NCBI GenBank assembly: GCA_964581905.1
Contig: CAZOQJ010000146.1
Span: 1-5,820 of the forward strand
DNA: 5,820 nt
Direction of reading: 5' to 3'
Source: CAZBWE01 sp964581905
GTDB lineage: Bacteria > Planctomycetota > Phycisphaerae > Sedimentisphaerales > Anaerobacaceae
Each line of letters begins with the position of its first letter. Position 1 is the stretch's first letter. The notes beneath the pieces were generated by a model. That model was not told the DNA's origin. It saw only the letters and a list, made by a program, of their open reading frames with translations, and ran no database searches. The position numbers and the translations under genes were made by a program. Positions 5,558 through 5,820 of this stretch are shown here, one piece after another.

Positions 5558-5604
5558 AGATGCACCGTCTGCTATCTAACCTGGGCGGTCTTCAGCACCA
5601 CCGC
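5558..5604. repeat. Pair of small inverted repeats in the intergenic gap
   Basis: AGATGC (5558-5563) pairs with GCTATCT (5571-5577) with one bulged base, and GCGGT (5585-5589) pairs with ACCGC (5600-5604) around a ten-base loop. Two adjacent hairpins could mark a structured RNA on either strand, but both stems are short. The rest of 5540-5764 shows no gene. Confidence 0.3.
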
Positions 5605-5690
5605 ACCAAAGACAAGCCAATTTTCAACAGCATTTCTACACAAAATCCATTAACATAACGGCAACTCTCTCGAATTATGCTGTATCAAAG

Positions 5691-5711
5691 AAGCCGACCC
5701 AAAGTGGGCTT
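5691..5711 (-). terminator. Terminator-like hairpin downstream of the catalase
   Basis: On the minus strand AAGCC (5711-5707) pairs with GGCTT (5695-5691), with a partly paired interior, followed by TCTTTGAT. It lies about 54 bases past the catalase stop. The downstream T-tract is interrupted, so the call is tentative. Confidence 0.3.
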
Positions 5712-5764
5712 GCGAGGCACGTAATAATATACAAAGCAATTTGACTGATTTTATGCCGGGACAG

Positions 5765-5820
5765 CTACAAGGCCTTTTCAACGCCTTCGCCATATTCTTT
5801 ATCAGCTTTACGGAAGTGCT
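5765..5820 (-). CDS. Catalase, C-terminal fragment (runs off right edge)
   Basis: Only the last 17 codons and the TAG stop (5767-5765) are visible. They read HFRKADKEYGEGVEKAL, which closely matches the usual end of small-subunit monofunctional haem catalases, where F.KADPEYG..VA..L is conserved. The catalytic His and Asn and the haem-ligand Tyr lie outside the window. Such enzymes convert hydrogen peroxide to water and oxygen in the cytosol. The gene converges with the orphan gene on the plus strand, about 225 bases apart. The assignment rests on a short but distinctive motif. Confidence 0.7.
   Translation of the reverse strand, partial: HFRKADKEYGEGVEKAL

Noticed and set aside
5570..5640. 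Minus-strand peptide frame reading ENWLVFGAVVLKTAQVR before a stop
   Set aside because: It looks superficially protein-like, but no start codon opens it before an upstream stop and I cannot link it to a family; a gene remnant is possible but unsupported.

Overview
This window looks like chromosomal DNA from a free-living, mesophilic bacterium. It holds five protein genes, two of them cut by the window edges. The lineage cannot be fixed from the sequence. The kinesin-light-chain-like TPR protein and the intergenic DNA full of degenerate short repeats remind me of Planctomycetes or similar environmental bacteria, but that is a weak inference from pattern memory. I see no rRNA, tRNA, CRISPR array, transposase or clear insertion sequence.

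Layout. Positions 1-679 (minus) encode the N-terminal 226 residues of a membrane-anchored coiled-coil/TPR protein that continues past the left edge. It is divergent from a small FMN-binding split-barrel (pyridoxamine 5'-phosphate oxidase-like) protein at 990-1364 (plus). The 310-base gap between them carries one good sigma70-type promoter for each direction. A 594-base gene-free stretch (1365-1958) follows, built largely from patches of degenerate tandem repeats with 7-10 base periods plus several small inverted repeats. A class I/II PLP-dependent aminotransferase lies at 1959-3107 (plus) and appears to lack a Shine-Dalgarno sequence. After a 255-base gap with a GC-rich hairpin comes a Na+/phosphate cotransporter with a fused C-terminal PhoU-like domain (3363-5072, plus). 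An A/T-rich orphan gene of 133 codons (5138-5539, plus) follows it closely. At the right edge, 5765-5820 (minus) is the C-terminal tail of a catalase.

How the genes relate. Gaps and individual promoter candidates suggest that most of these are single-gene transcription units, not one pathway operon. Recognisable roles are amino-acid transamination, phosphate uptake, a flavin-linked oxidoreductase-like protein, peroxide detoxification and a TPR scaffold. I did not find convincing evidence of a new multi-gene system. The points most worth a second look are the repeat mosaic at 1441-1899, the unrecognised 133-residue protein with near-mirrored terminal motifs, and the truncated TPR protein whose C-terminal part lies outside the window.
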